This document shows, piece after piece, positions 1 through 12,617 of a DNA stretch of 64,000 nucleotides. Position numbers and translations under genes: made by a program. Under the pieces are notes generated by a model. That model saw nothing but the letters and a program-made list of their open reading frames with translations. It searched no databases and was not told where the DNA came from. Position 1 is the stretch's first letter, and the number at the start of each line of letters is the position of its first letter. Origin of the DNA: Parietaria judaica. Lineage: Eukaryota > Streptophyta > Magnoliopsida > Rosales > Urticaceae. The stretch spans positions 44,006,501 to 44,070,500 of the forward strand of contig OX940863.1 of the NCBI GenBank assembly GCA_954871525.1, in the 5' to 3' direction.

Positions 1-361
1 TTTGGCATTAAAAGTTTTTGGAGCTATCTTTAAACCCAGTTTCAACAATTAGTCCGTGCTCCAAAAAAAAACTAAGTCTTTTTCCCATTTTACGCGAAAG
101 AACCCTAATTAAACGATATTTTAAACAAAAAAAGAACTTACAAATGCTAAACAATGTGTAATTGTATCACATTTACTTATTTTAATCCCTAAATAGCAAA
201 GCACTATCTCGTAGTTTCTATATGAAGCCGTTAATGGGTTAAAATCTTTACCGAAAAGTGTTAAAAATTTGTTTTCTTGCGAGAGCAAATACGATCCGTT
301 CTTGTCGAAATTTGAGTTGCTAGACTTTCGTTAGGGTGGTATTGTTGTAAATTGGTTTAGT

Positions 362-721
362 TTTGGCATTAAATTTTTTTGAAGCTCTCTTTAAACTCAA
401 TTTCAACAATTAATGCGTGCTCCAAAAAAAACTGAGTCTTTTTCCCATTTTACGCGAAAGAACCCTTATTAAACGAATTTTTAAACAAAAATTGAACTTC
501 CTAATGCTAAATAATGTGTAATTGTATCACATTTACTTATTTTAATCCCTAAATAGCGAAGCACTATCTCGTAGTTTCTATATGAAGCCGTTAATGGGTT
601 AAAATCTTTACCGAAAAGTGTTAAAAATTGGTTTTCTTGCGAGAGAAAATACGATCCGTTCTAGACGAAATTTGAGTTGCTAGACCTTTGTTAGGGTGGT
701 ATTGTTATAAATTGGTTTAGT
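362..721. repeat. Representative B-type monomer
   Basis: Example of the minority monomer. B-specific sites are AAATTTTTTTGAAGCTCTC, TTTAAACTCA, AATTAATGCG, CCCTTATTAAACGAATTTTT, AAAATTGAACTTCCTAATG, CTAAATAAT and TAGCGAAGC. The tail of the preceding monomer is also diagnostic: GAGAGCAAAT, TTCTTGACG, TAGACTTTCG and GTTGTAAATT. The true B unit therefore begins near offset 285 of the preceding copy and ends near offset 200. B monomers start at 362, 1444, 2165, 3606, 4326, 5767, 6487, 7569, 8651, 9733, 10454, 11536, 12979, 13699, 14419, 15499, 16219, 17299, 18379, 19459, 20540, 21981, 23062, 24142, 28462, 29182, 29542, 43221, 46101, 47181, 47901, 48621, 49341 and 50061. B-to-A chimeras start near 30623, 33502 and 44301. 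Confidence 0.9.
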
Positions 722-1993
722 TTTGGCATTAAAAGTTTTTGGAGCTATCTTTAAACCCAGTTTCAACAATTAGTGCGTGCTCCAAAAAAAAACTAAGTCT
801 TTTTCCCATTTTACGCGAAAGAACCCTAATTAAACGATATTTTAAACAAAAAATGAACTTCCAAATGCTAAACAATGTGTAATTGTATCACATTTACTTA
901 TTTTAATCCCTAAATAGCAACGCACTATCTCGTAGTTTCTATATGAAGCCGTTAATGGGTTAAAATCTTTACCGAAAAGTGTTAAAAATTGGTTTTCTTG
1001 CGAGAGAAAATACGATCCGTTCTAGACGAAATTTGAGTTGCTAGACCTTCGTTAGGGTGGTATTGTTATAAATTGGTTTAGTTTTGGCATTAAAAGTTTT
1101 TGGAGCTATCTTTAAACCCAGTTTCAACAATTAGTGCGTGCTCCAAAAAAAAACTAAGTCTTTTTCCCATTTTACGCGAAAGAACCCTAATTAAACGATA
1201 TTTTAAACAAAAAAAGAACTTCCAAATGCTAAACAATGTGTAATTGTATCACATTTACTTATTTTAATCCCTAAATAGCAAAGCACTATCTCGTAGTTTA
1301 TATATGAAGCCGTTAATGGGTTAAAATCTTTACCGAAAAGTGTTAAAAATTTGTTTTCTTGCGAGAGCAAATACGATCCGTTCTTGACGAAATTTGAGTT
1401 GCTAGACTTTCGTTAGGGTGGTATTGTTGTAAATTGGTTTAGTTTTGGCATTAAATTTTTTTGAAGCTCTCTTTAAACTCAGTTTCAACAATTAATGCGT
1501 GCTCCAAAAAAAACTGAGTCTTTTTCCCATTTTACGCGAAAGAACCCTTATTAAACGAATTTTTAAACAAAAATTGAACTTCGTAATGCTAAATAATGTG
1601 TAATTGTATCACATTTACTTATTTTAATCCCTAAATAGCGAAGCACTATCTCGTAGTTTCTATATGAAGCCGTTAATGGGTTAAAATCTTTACCGAAAAG
1701 TGTTAAAAATTGGTTTTCTTGCGAGAGAAAATACGATCCGTTCTAGACGAAATTTGAGTTGCTAGACCTTCGTTAGGGTGGTATTGTTATAAATTGGTTT
1801 AGTTTTGGCATTAAAAGTTTTTGGAGCTATCTTTAAACCCAGTTTCAACAATTAGTGCGTGCTCCAAAAAAAAACTAAGTCTTTTTCCCATTTTACGCGA
1901 AAGAACCCTAATTAAACGATATTTTAAACAAAAAATGATCTTCCAAATGCTAAACAATGTGTAATTGTATCACATTTACTTATTTTAATCCCT

Positions 1994-4900
1994 AAATAGC
2001 AAAGCACTATCTCGTAGTTTCTATATGAAGCCGTTAATGGGTTAAAATCTTTACCGAAAAGTGTTAAAAATTTGTTTTCTTGCGAGAGCAAATACGATCC
2101 GTTCTTGACGAAATTTGAGTTGCTAGACTTTCGTTAGGGTGGTATTGTTGTAAATTGGTTTAGTTTTGGCATTAAATTTTTTTGAAGCTCTCTTTAAACT
2201 CAGTTTCAACAATTAATGCGTGCTCCAAAAAAAACTGAGTCTTTTTCCCATTTTACGCGAAAGAACCCTTATTAAACGAATTTTTAAACAAAAATTGAAC
2301 TTCCTAATGCTAAATAATATGTAATTGTATCACATTTACTTATTTTAATCCCTGAATAGCGAAGCACTATCTCGTAGTTTCTATATGAAGCCGTTAATGG
2401 GTTAAAATCTTTACCGAAAAGTGTTAAAAATTGGTTTTCTTGCGAGAGAAAATACGATCCGTTCTAGACGAAATTTGAGTTGCTAGACCTTCGTTAGGGT
2501 GGTATTGTTATAAATTGGTTTAGTTTTGGCATTAAAAGTTTTTGGAGCTATCTTTAAACCCAGTTTCAACAATTAGTGCGTGCTCCAAAAAAAACCGAGT
2601 CTTTTTCCCATTTTACGCGAAAGAACCCTAAGAAAACTATATTTTAAACAAAAAATGAACTTCCAAATGCTAAACAATGTGTAATTGTATCACATTTACT
2701 TATTTTAATCCCTAAATAGCAAAGCACTATCTCGTAGTTTCTATATGAAGCCGTTAATGGGTTAAAATCTTTACCGAAAAGTGTTAAAAATTGGTTTTCT
2801 TGCGAGAGAAAATACGATCCGTTCTAGACGAAATTTGAGTTGCTAGACCTTCGTTAGGGTGGTATTGTTATAAATTGGTTTAGTTTTGGCATTAAAAGTT
2901 TTTGGAGCTATCTTTAAACCCAGTTTCAACAATTAGTGCGTGCTAAAAAAAAAACTGAGTCTTTTTCCCATTTTACGCGAAAGAACCCTAATTAAACGAT
3001 ATTTTAAACAAAAAATGAACTTCCAAATGCTAAACAATGTGTAATTGTATCACATTTACTTATTTTAATCCCTAAATAGCAAAGCACTATCTCGTAGTTT
3101 ATATATGAAGCCGTTAATGGGTTAAAATCTTTACCGAAAAGTGTTAAAAATTGGTTTTCTTGCGAGAGAAAATACGATCCGTTCTAGACGAAATTTGAGT
3201 TGCTAGACCTTCGTTAGGGTGGTATTGTTATAAATTGGTTTAGTTTTGGCATTAAAAGTTTTTGGAGCTATCTTTAAACCCAGTTTCAACAATTAGTGCA
3301 TGCTCCAAAAAAAAACTAAGTCTTTTTCCCATTTTACGCGAAAGAACCCTAATTAAACGATATTTTAAACAAAAAATGATCTTCCAAATGCTAAACAATG
3401 TGTAATTGTATCACATTTACTTATTTTAATCCCTAAATAGCAAAGCACTATCTCGTAGTTTCTATATGAAGCCGTTAATGGGTTAAAATCTTTACCGAAA
3501 AGTGTTAAAAATTGGTTTTCTTGCGAGAGCAAATACGATCCGTTCTTGACGAAATTTGAGTTGCTAGACTTTCGTTAGGGTGGTATTGTTGTAAATTGGT
3601 TTAGTTTTGGCATTAAATTTTTTTGAAGCTCTCTTTAAACTCAGTTTCAACAATTAATGCGTGCTCCAAAAAAAACTGAGTCTTTTTCCCATTTTACGCG
3701 AAAGAACCCTTATTAAACGAATTTTTAAACAAAAATTGAACTTCCTAATGCTAAATAATGTGTAATTGTATCACATTTACTTATTTTAATCCCTAAATAG
3801 CGAAGCACTATCTCGTAATTTCTATATGAAGCCGTTAATGGGTTAAAATCTTTACCGAAAAGTGTTAAAAATTGGTTTTCTTGCGAGAGAAAATACGATC
3901 CGTTCTAGACGAAATTTGAGTTGCTAGACCTTCGTTAGGGTGGTATTGTTATAAATTGGTTTAGTTTTGGCATTAAAAGTTTTTGGAGCTATCTTTAAAC
4001 CCAGTTTCAACAATTAGTGCGTGCTCCAAAAAAAAACTAAGTCTTTTTCCCATTTTACGCGAAAGAACCCTAATAAACGATATTTTAAACAAAAAAATAA
4101 CTTCCAAATGCTAAACAATGTGTAATTGTATCACATTTACTTATTTTAATCCCTAAATAGCAAAACACTATCTCGTAGTTTCTATATGAAGCCGTTAATG
4201 GGTTAAAATCTTTACCGAAAAGTGTTAAAAATTTGTTTTCTTGCGAGAGCAAATACGATCCGTTCTTGACGAAATTTGAGTTGCTAGACTTTCGTTAGGG
4301 TGGTAATGTTGTAAATTGGTTTAGTTTTGGCATTAAATTTTTTTGAAGCTCTCTTTAAACTCAGTTTCAACAATTAATGCGTGCTCCAAAAAAAACTGAG
4401 TCTTTTTCCCATTTTACGCGAAAGAACCCTTATTAAACGAATTTTTAAACAAAAATTGAACTTCCTAATGCTAAATAATATGTAATTGTATCACATTTAC
4501 TTATTTTAATCCCTAAATAGCGAAGCACTATCTCGTAGTTTCTATATGAAGCCGTTAATGGGTTAAAATCTTTACCGAAAAGTGTTAAAAATTGGTTTTC
4601 TTGCGAGAGAAAATACGATCCGTTCTAGACGAAATTTGAGTTGCTAGACCTTCGTTAGGGTGGTATTGTTATAAATTGGTTTAGTTTTGGCATTAAAAGT
4701 TTTTGGAGCTATCTTTAAACCCAGTTTCAACAATTAGTGCGTGCTCCAAAAAAAACCGAGTCTTTTTCCCATTTTACGCGAAAGAACCCTAAGAAAACTA
4801 TATTTTAAACAAAAAATGAACTTCCAAATGCTAAACAATGTGTAATTGTATCACATTTACTTATTTTAATCCCTAAATAGCAAAGCACTATCTCGTAGTT

Positions 4901-6637
4901 TCTATATGAAGCCGTTAATGGGTTAAAATCTTTACCGAAAAGTGTTAAAAATTGGTTTTCTTGCGAGAGAAAATACGATCCGTTCTAGACGAAATTTGAG
5001 TTGCTAGACCTTCGTTAGGGTGGTATTGTTATAAATTGGTTTAGTTTTGGCATTAAAAGTTTTTGGAGCTATCTTTAAACCCAGTTTCAACAATTAGTGC
5101 GTGCTAAAAAAAAAACTGAGTCTTTTTCCCATTTTACGCGAAAGAACCCTAATTAAACGATATTTTAAACAAAAAATGAACTTCCAAATGCTAAACAATG
5201 TGTAATTGTATCACATTTACTTATTTTAATCCCTAAATAGCAAAGCACTATCTCGTAGTTTATATATGAAGCCGTTAATGGGTTAAAATCTTTACCGAAA
5301 AGTGTTAAAAATTGGTTTTCTTGCGAGAGAAAATACGATCCGTTCTAGACGAAATTTGAGTTGCTAGACCTTCGTTAGGGTGGTATTGTTATAAATTGGT
5401 TTAGTTTTGGCATTAAAAGTTTTTGGAGCTATCTTTAAACCCAGTTTCAACAATTAGTGCATGCTCCAAAAAAAAACTAAGTCTTTTTCCCATTTTACGC
5501 GAAAGAACCCTAATTAAACGATATTTTAAACAAAAAATGATCTTCCAAATGCTAAACAATGTGTAATTGTATCACATTTACTTATTTTAATCCCTAAATA
5601 GCAAAGCACTATCTCGTAGTTTCTATATGAAGCCGTTAATGGGTTAAAATCTTTACCGAAAAGTGTTAAAAATTGGTTTTCTTGCGAGAGCAAATACGAT
5701 CCGTTCTTGACGAAATTTGAGTTGCTAGACTTTCGTTAGGGTGGTATTGTTGTAAATTGGTTTAGTTTTGGCATTAAATTTTTTTGAAGCTCTCTTTAAA
5801 CTCAGTTTCAACAATTAATGCGTGCTCCAAAAAAAACTGAGTCTTTTTCCCATTTTACGCGAAAGAACCCTTATTAAACGAATTTTTAAACAAAAATTGA
5901 ACTTCCTAATGCTAAATAATGTGTAATTGTATCACATTTACTTATTTTAATCCCTAAATAGCGAAGCACTATCTCGTAATTTCTATATGAAGCCGTTAAT
6001 GGGTTAAAATCTTTACCGAAAAGTGTTAAAAATTGGTTTTCTTGCGAGAGAAAATACGATCCGTTCTAGACGAAATTTGAGTTGCTAGACCTTCGTTAGG
6101 GTGGTATTGTTATAAATTGGTTTAGTTTTGGCATTAAAAGTTTTTGGAGCTATCTTTAAACCCAGTTTCAACAATTAGTGCGTGCTCCAAAAAAAAACTA
6201 AGTCTTTTTCCCATTTTACGCGAAAGAACCCTAATAAACGATATTTTAAACAAAAAAAGAACTTCCAAATGCTAAACAATGTGTAATTGTATCACATTTA
6301 CTTATTTTAATCCCTAAATAGCAAAACACTATCTCGTAGTTTCTATATGAAGCCGTTAATGGGTTAAAATCTTTACCGAAAAGTGTTAAAAATTTGTTTT
6401 TTTGCGAGAGCAAATACGATCCGTTCTTGACAAAATTTGAGTTGCTAGACTTTCGTTAGGGTGGTATTGTTGTAAATTGGTTTAGTTTTGGCATTAAATT
6501 TTTTTGAAGCTCTCTTTAAACTCAGTTTCAACAATTAATGCGTGCTCCAAAAAAAACTGAGTCTTTTTCCCATTTTACGCGAAAGAACCCTTATTAAACG
6601 AATTTTTAAACAAAAATTGAACTTCCTAATGCTAAAT
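1994..6637. repeat. 6-mer higher-order repeat, 2161 bp, about two copies
   Basis: Private variants recur at a spacing of 2161 bp: CCTAAGAAAACTAT (about 2627 and 4788), TGCTAAAAAAAAAACTG (2941 and 5102), GTGCATGCTCC (about 3297 and 5458), TCGTAATTTC (3813 and 5974) and CTAATAAACGAT (about 4070 and 6231). Only scattered single-base differences separate the copies. Each unit holds six monomers with two B copies. The upstream limit is set by AAAG versus AAAA near 1993/4154; the downstream limit is where the following A monomers differ. Confidence 0.88.
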
Positions 6638-7207
6638 AATGTGTAATTGTATCACATTTACTTATTTTAATCCCTAAATAGCGAAGCACTATCTCGTAGT
6701 TTCTATATGAAGCCGTTAATGGGTTAAAATCTTTACCGAAAAGTGTTAAAAATTGGTTTTCTTGCGAGAGAAAATACGATCCGTTCTAGACGAAATTTGA
6801 GTTGCTAGACCTTCGTTAGGGTGGTATTGTTATAAATTGGTTTAGTTTTGGCATTAAAAGTTTTTGGAGCTATCTTTAAACCCAGTTTCAACAATTAGTG
6901 CGTGCTCCAAAAAAAAACTAAGTCTTTTTCCCATTTTACGCGAAAGAACCCTAATTAAACGATATTTTAAACAAAAAATGAACTTCCAAATGCTAAAAAA
7001 TGTGTAATTGTATCACATTTACTTATTTTAATCCCTAAATAGCAAAGCACTATCTCGTAGTTTCTATATGAAGCCGTTAATGGGTTAAAATCTTTACCGA
7101 AAAGTGTTAAAAATTGGTTTTCTTGCGAGAGAAAATACGATCCGTTCTAGACAAAATTTGAGTTGCTAGACCTTCGTTAGGGTGGTATTGTAATAAATTG
7201 GTTTAGT

Positions 7208-10200
7208 TTTGGCATTAAAAGTTTTTGGAGCTATCTTTAAACCCAGTTTCAACAATTAGTGCGTGCTCCAAAAAAAAACTAAGTCTTTTTCCCATTTTAC
7301 GCGAAAGAACCCTAATTACACGATATTTTAAACAAAAAAAGAACTTCCAAATGCTAAACAATGTGTAATTGTATCACATTTACTTATTTTAATCCCTAAA
7401 TAGCAAAGCACTATCTCGTAGTTTATATATGAAGCCGTTAATGGGTTAAAATCTTTACCGAAAAGTGTTAAAAATTTGTTTTCTTGCGAGAGCAAATACG
7501 ATCCGTTCTTGACGAAATTTGAGTTGCTAGACTTTCGTTAGGGTGGTATTGTTGTAAATTGGTTTAGTTTTGGCATTAAATTTTTTTGAAGCTCTCTTTA
7601 AACTCAGTTTCAACAATTAATGCGTGCTCCAAAAAAAACTGAGTCTTTTTCCCATTTTACGCGAAAGAACCCTTATTAAACGAATTTTTAAACAAAAATT
7701 GAACTTCCTAATGCTAAATAATGTGTAATTGTATCACATTTACTTATTTTAATCCCTAAATAGCGAAGCACTATCTCGTAGTTTCTATATGAAGCCGTTA
7801 ATGGGTTAAAATCTTTACCGAAAAGTGTTAAAAATTGGTTTTCTTGCGAGAGAAAATACGATCGGTTCTAGACGAAATTTGAGTTGCTAGACCTTCGTTA
7901 GGGTGGTATTGTTATAAATTGGTTTAGTTTTGGCATTAAAAGTTTTTGGAGCTATCTTTAAACCCAGTTTCAACAATTAGTGCGTGCTCCAAAAAAAAAC
8001 TAAGTCTTTTTCCCATTTTACGCGAAAGAACCCTAATTAAACGATATTTTAAACAAAAAATGAACTTCCAAATGCTAAACAATGTGTAATTGTATCACAT
8101 TTACTTATTTTAATCCCTAAATAGCAAAGCACTATCTCGTAGTTTCTATATGAAGCCGTTAATGGGTTAAAATCTTTACCGAAAAGTGTTAAAAATTGGT
8201 TTTCTTGCGAGAGAAAATACGATCCCTTCTAGACGAAATTTGAGTTGCTAGACCTTCGTTAGGGTGGTATTGTAATAAATTGGTTTAGTTTTGGCATTAA
8301 AAGTTTTTGGAGCTATCTTTAAACCCAGTTTCAACAATTAGTGCGTGCTCCAAAAAAAAACTAAGTCTTTTTCCCATTTTACGCGAAAGAACCCTAATTA
8401 CACGATATTTTAAACAAAAAAAGAACTTCCAAATGCTAAACAATGTGTAATTGTATCACATTTACTTATTTTAATCCCTAAATAGCAAAGCACTATCTCG
8501 TAGTTTATATATGAAGCCGTTAATGGGTTAAAATCTTTACCGAAAAGTGTTAAAAATTTGTTTTCTTGCGAGAGCAAATACGATCCGTTCTTGACGAAAT
8601 TTGAGTTGCTAGACTTTCGTTAGGGTGGTATTGTTGTAAATTGGTTTAGTTTTGGCATTAAATTTTTTTGAAGCTCTCTTTAAACTCAGTTTCAACAATT
8701 AATGCGTGCTCCAAAAAAAACTGAGTCTTTTTCCCATTTTACGCGAAAGAACCCTTATTAAACGAATTTTTAAACAAAAATTGAACTTCCTAATGCTAAA
8801 TAATGTGTAATTGTATCACATTTACTTATTTTAATCCCTAAATAGCGAAGCACTATCTCGTAGTTTCTATATGAAGCCGTTAATGGGTTAAAATCTTTAC
8901 CGAAAAGTGTTAAAAATTGGTTTTCTTGCGAGAGAAAATACGATCCGTTCTAGACGAAATTTGAGTTGCTAGACCTTCGTTAGGGTGGTATTGTTATAAA
9001 TTGGTTTAGTTTTGGCATTAAAAGTTTTTGGAGCTATCTTTAAACCCAGTTTCAACAATTAGTGCGTGCTCCAAAAAAAAACTAAGTCTTTTTCCCATTT
9101 TACGCGAAAGAACCCTAATTAAACGATATTTTAAACAAAAAATGAACTTCCAAATGCTAAACAATGTGTAATTGTATCACATTTAATTATTTTAATCCCT
9201 AAATAGCAAAGCACTATCTCGTAGTTTCTATATGAAGCCGTTAATGGGTTAAAATCTTTACCGAAAAGTGTTAAAAATTGGTTTTCTTGCGAGAGAAAAT
9301 ACGATCCGTTCTAGACGAAATTTGAGTTGCTAGACCTTCGTTAGGGTGGTATTGTTATAAATTGGTTTAGTTTTGGCATTAAAAGTTTTTGGAGCTATCT
9401 TTAAACCCAGTTTCAACAATTAGTGCGTGCTCCAAAAAAAAACTAAGTCTTTTTCCCATTTTACGCGAAAGAACCCTAATTACACGATATTTTAAACAAA
9501 AAAAGAACTTCCAAATGCTAAACAATGTGTAATTGTATCACATTTACTTATTTTAATCCCTAAATAGCGAAGCACTATCTCGTAGTTTATATATGAAGCC
9601 GTTAATGGGTTAAAATCTTTACCGAAAAGTGTTAAATTTTTTTTTTCTTGCGAGAGCAAATACGATCCGTTCTTGACGAAATTTGAGTTGCTAGACTTTC
9701 GTTAGGGTGGTATTGTTGTAAATTGGTTTAGTTTTGGCATTAAATTTTTTTGAAGCTCTCTTTAAACTCAGTTTCAACAATTAATGCGTGCTCCAAAAAA
9801 AACTGAGTCTTTTTCCCATTTTACGCGAAAGAACCCTTATTAAACGAATTTTTAAACAAAAATTGAACTTCCTAATGCTAAATAATGTGTAATTGTATCA
9901 CATTTACTTATTTTAATCCCTAAATAGCGAAGCACTATCTCGTAGTTTCTATATGAAGCCGTTAATGGGTTAAAATCTTTACCGAAAAGTGTTAAAAATT
10001 GGTTTTCTTGCGAGAGAAAATACGATCCGTTCTAGACGAAATTTGAGTTGCTAGACCTTCGTTAGGGTGGTATTGTTATAAATTGGTTTAGTTTTGGCAT
10101 TAAAAGTTTTTGGAGCTATCTTTAAACCCAGTTTCAACAATTAGTGCGTGCTCCAAAAAAAAACTAAGTCTTTTTCCCATTTTACGCGAAAGAACCCTAA

Positions 10201-12256
10201 TTACACGATATTTTAAACAAAAAAAGAACTTCCAAATGCTAAACAATGTGTAATTGTATCACATTTACTTATTTTAATCCCTAAATAGCAAAGCACTATC
10301 TCGTAGTTTATATATGAAGCCGTTAATGGGTTAAAATCTTTACCGAAAAGTGTTAAAAATTTGTTTTCTTGCGAGAGCAAATACGATCCGTTCTTGACGA
10401 AATTTGAGTTGCTAGACTTTCGTTAGGGTGGTATTGTTGTAAATTGGTTTAGTTTTGGCATTAAATTTTTTTGAAGCTCTCTTTAAACTCAGTTTCAACA
10501 ATTAATGCGTGCTCCAAAAAAAACTGAGTCTTTTTCCCATTTTACGCGAAAGAACCCTTATTAAACGAATTTTTAAACAAAAATTGAACTTCCTAATGCT
10601 AAATAATGTGTAATTGTATCACATTTACTTATTTTAATCCCTAAATAGCGAAGCACTATCTCGTAGTTTCTATATGAAGCCGTTAATGGGTTAAAATCTT
10701 TACCGAAAAGTGTTAAAAATTGGTTTTCTTGCGAGAGAAAATACGATCCGTTCTAGACGAAATTTGAGTTGCTAGACCTTCGTTAGGGTGGTATTGTTAT
10801 AAATTGGTTTAGTTCTGGCATTAAAAGTTTTTGGAGCTATCTTTAAACCCAGTTTCAACAATTAGTGCGTGCTCCAAAAAAAAACTAAGTCTTTTTCCCA
10901 TTTTACGCGAAAGAACCCTAATTAAACGATATTTTAAACAAAAAATGAACTTCCAAATGCTAAACAATGTGTAATTGTATCACATTTACTTATTTTAATC
11001 CCTAAATAGCAAAGCACTATCTCGTAGTTTCTATATGAAGCCGTTAATGGGTTAAAATCTTTACCGAAAAGTGTTAAAAATTGGTTTTCTTGCGAGAGAA
11101 AATACGATCCGTTCTAGACGAAATTTGAGTTGCTAGACCTTCGTTAGGGTGGTATTGTTATAAATTGGTTTAGTTTTGGCATTAAAAGTTTTTGGAGCTA
11201 TCTTTAAACCCAGTTTCAACAATTAGTGCGTGCTCCAAAAAAAAACTAAGTCTTTTTCCCATTTTACGCGAAAGAACCCTAATTACACGATATTTTAAAC
11301 AAAAAAAGAACTTCCAAATGCTAAACAATGTGTAATTGTATCACATTTACTTATTTTAATCCCTAAATAGCGAAGCACTATCTCGTAGTTTATATATGAA
11401 GCCGTTAATGGGTTAAAATCTTTACCGAAAAGTGTTAAAAAAAAATTTTCTTGCGAGAGAAAATACGATCCGTTCTTGACGAAATTTGAGTTGCTAGACT
11501 TTCGTTAGGGTGGTATTGTTGTAAATTGGTTTAGTTTTGGCATTAAATTTTTTTGAAGCTCTCTTTAAACTCAGTTTCAACAATTAATGCGTGCTCCAAA
11601 AAAAACTGAGTCTTTTTCCCATTTTACGCGAAAGAACCCTTATTAAACGAATTTTTAAACAAAAATTGAACTTCCTAATGCTAAATAATGTGTAATTGTA
11701 TCACATTTACTTATTTTAATCCCTAAATAGCGAAGCACTATCTCGTAGTTTCTATATGAAGCCGTTAATGGGTTAAAATCTTTACCGAAAAGTGTTAAAA
11801 ATTGGTTTTCTTGCGAGAGAAAATACGATCCGTTCTAGACGAAATTTGAGTTGCTAGACCTTCGTTAGGGTGGTATTGTTATAAATTGGTTTAGTTTTGG
11901 CATTAAAAGTTTTTGGAGCTATCTTTAAACCCAGTTTCAACAATTAGTGCGTGCTCCAAAAAAAAACTAAGTCTTTTTCCCATTTTACGCGAAAGAACCC
12001 TAATTAAACGATATTTTAAACAAAAAATGAACTTCCAAATGCTAAACAATGTGTAATTGTATCACATTTACTTATTTTAATCCCTAAATAGCAAAGCACT
12101 ATCTCGTAGTTTCTATATGAAGCCGTTAATGGGTTAAAATCTTTACCGAAAAGTGTTAAAAATTGGTTTTCTTGCGAGAGAAAATACGATCCGTTCTAGA
12201 CGAAATTTGAGTTGCTCGACCTTCGTTAGGGTGGTATTGTTATAAATTGGTTTAGT
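7208..12256. repeat. A-B-A trimer higher-order repeat, about 1082 bp, five units
   Basis: Each unit starts with an A monomer carrying CTAATTACACGATATT (near 7315, 8397, 9480, 10202 and 11283), followed by a B monomer and then a plain A monomer. Units begin at 7208, 8290, 9372, 10093 and 11175. The 9372 unit is short by one monomer (721 bp), the expected product of unequal exchange. TATATATG in place of TCTATATG marks the first monomer of each unit. Confidence 0.86.
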
Positions 12257-12617
12257 TTTGGCATTAAAAGTTTTTGGAGCTATCTTTAAACCCAGTTTCA
12301 ACAATTAGTGCGTGCTCCAAAAAAAAACTAAGTCTTTTTCCCATTTTACGCGAAAGAACCCTTATTAAACGAATTTTTAAACAAAAATTGAACTTCCTAA
12401 TGCTAAATAATGTGTAATTGTATCACATTTACTTATTTTAATCCCTAAATAGCGAAGCACTATCTCGTAGTTTCTATATGAAGCCGTTAATGGGTTAAAA
12501 TCTTTACCGAAAAGTGTTAAAAATTGGTTTTCTTGCGAGAGAAAATACGATCCGTTCTAGACGAAATTTGAGTTGCTAGACCTTCGTTAGGGTGGTATTG
12601 TTATAAATTGGTTTAGT
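12257..12617. repeat. Chimeric A-to-B satellite monomer
   Basis: The first part is A-type (AAAAGTTTTTGGAGCTATC, AATTAGTGCG, ACTAAGTC). From about 12361 it is B-type (CCCTTATTAAACG, TTGAACTTCCTAATG, TAGCGAAGC). The switch lies between about 12332 and 12361. This is a recombination joint between the two classes and sits exactly where the trimer domain (7.2-12.3 kb) ends. Confidence 0.85.
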
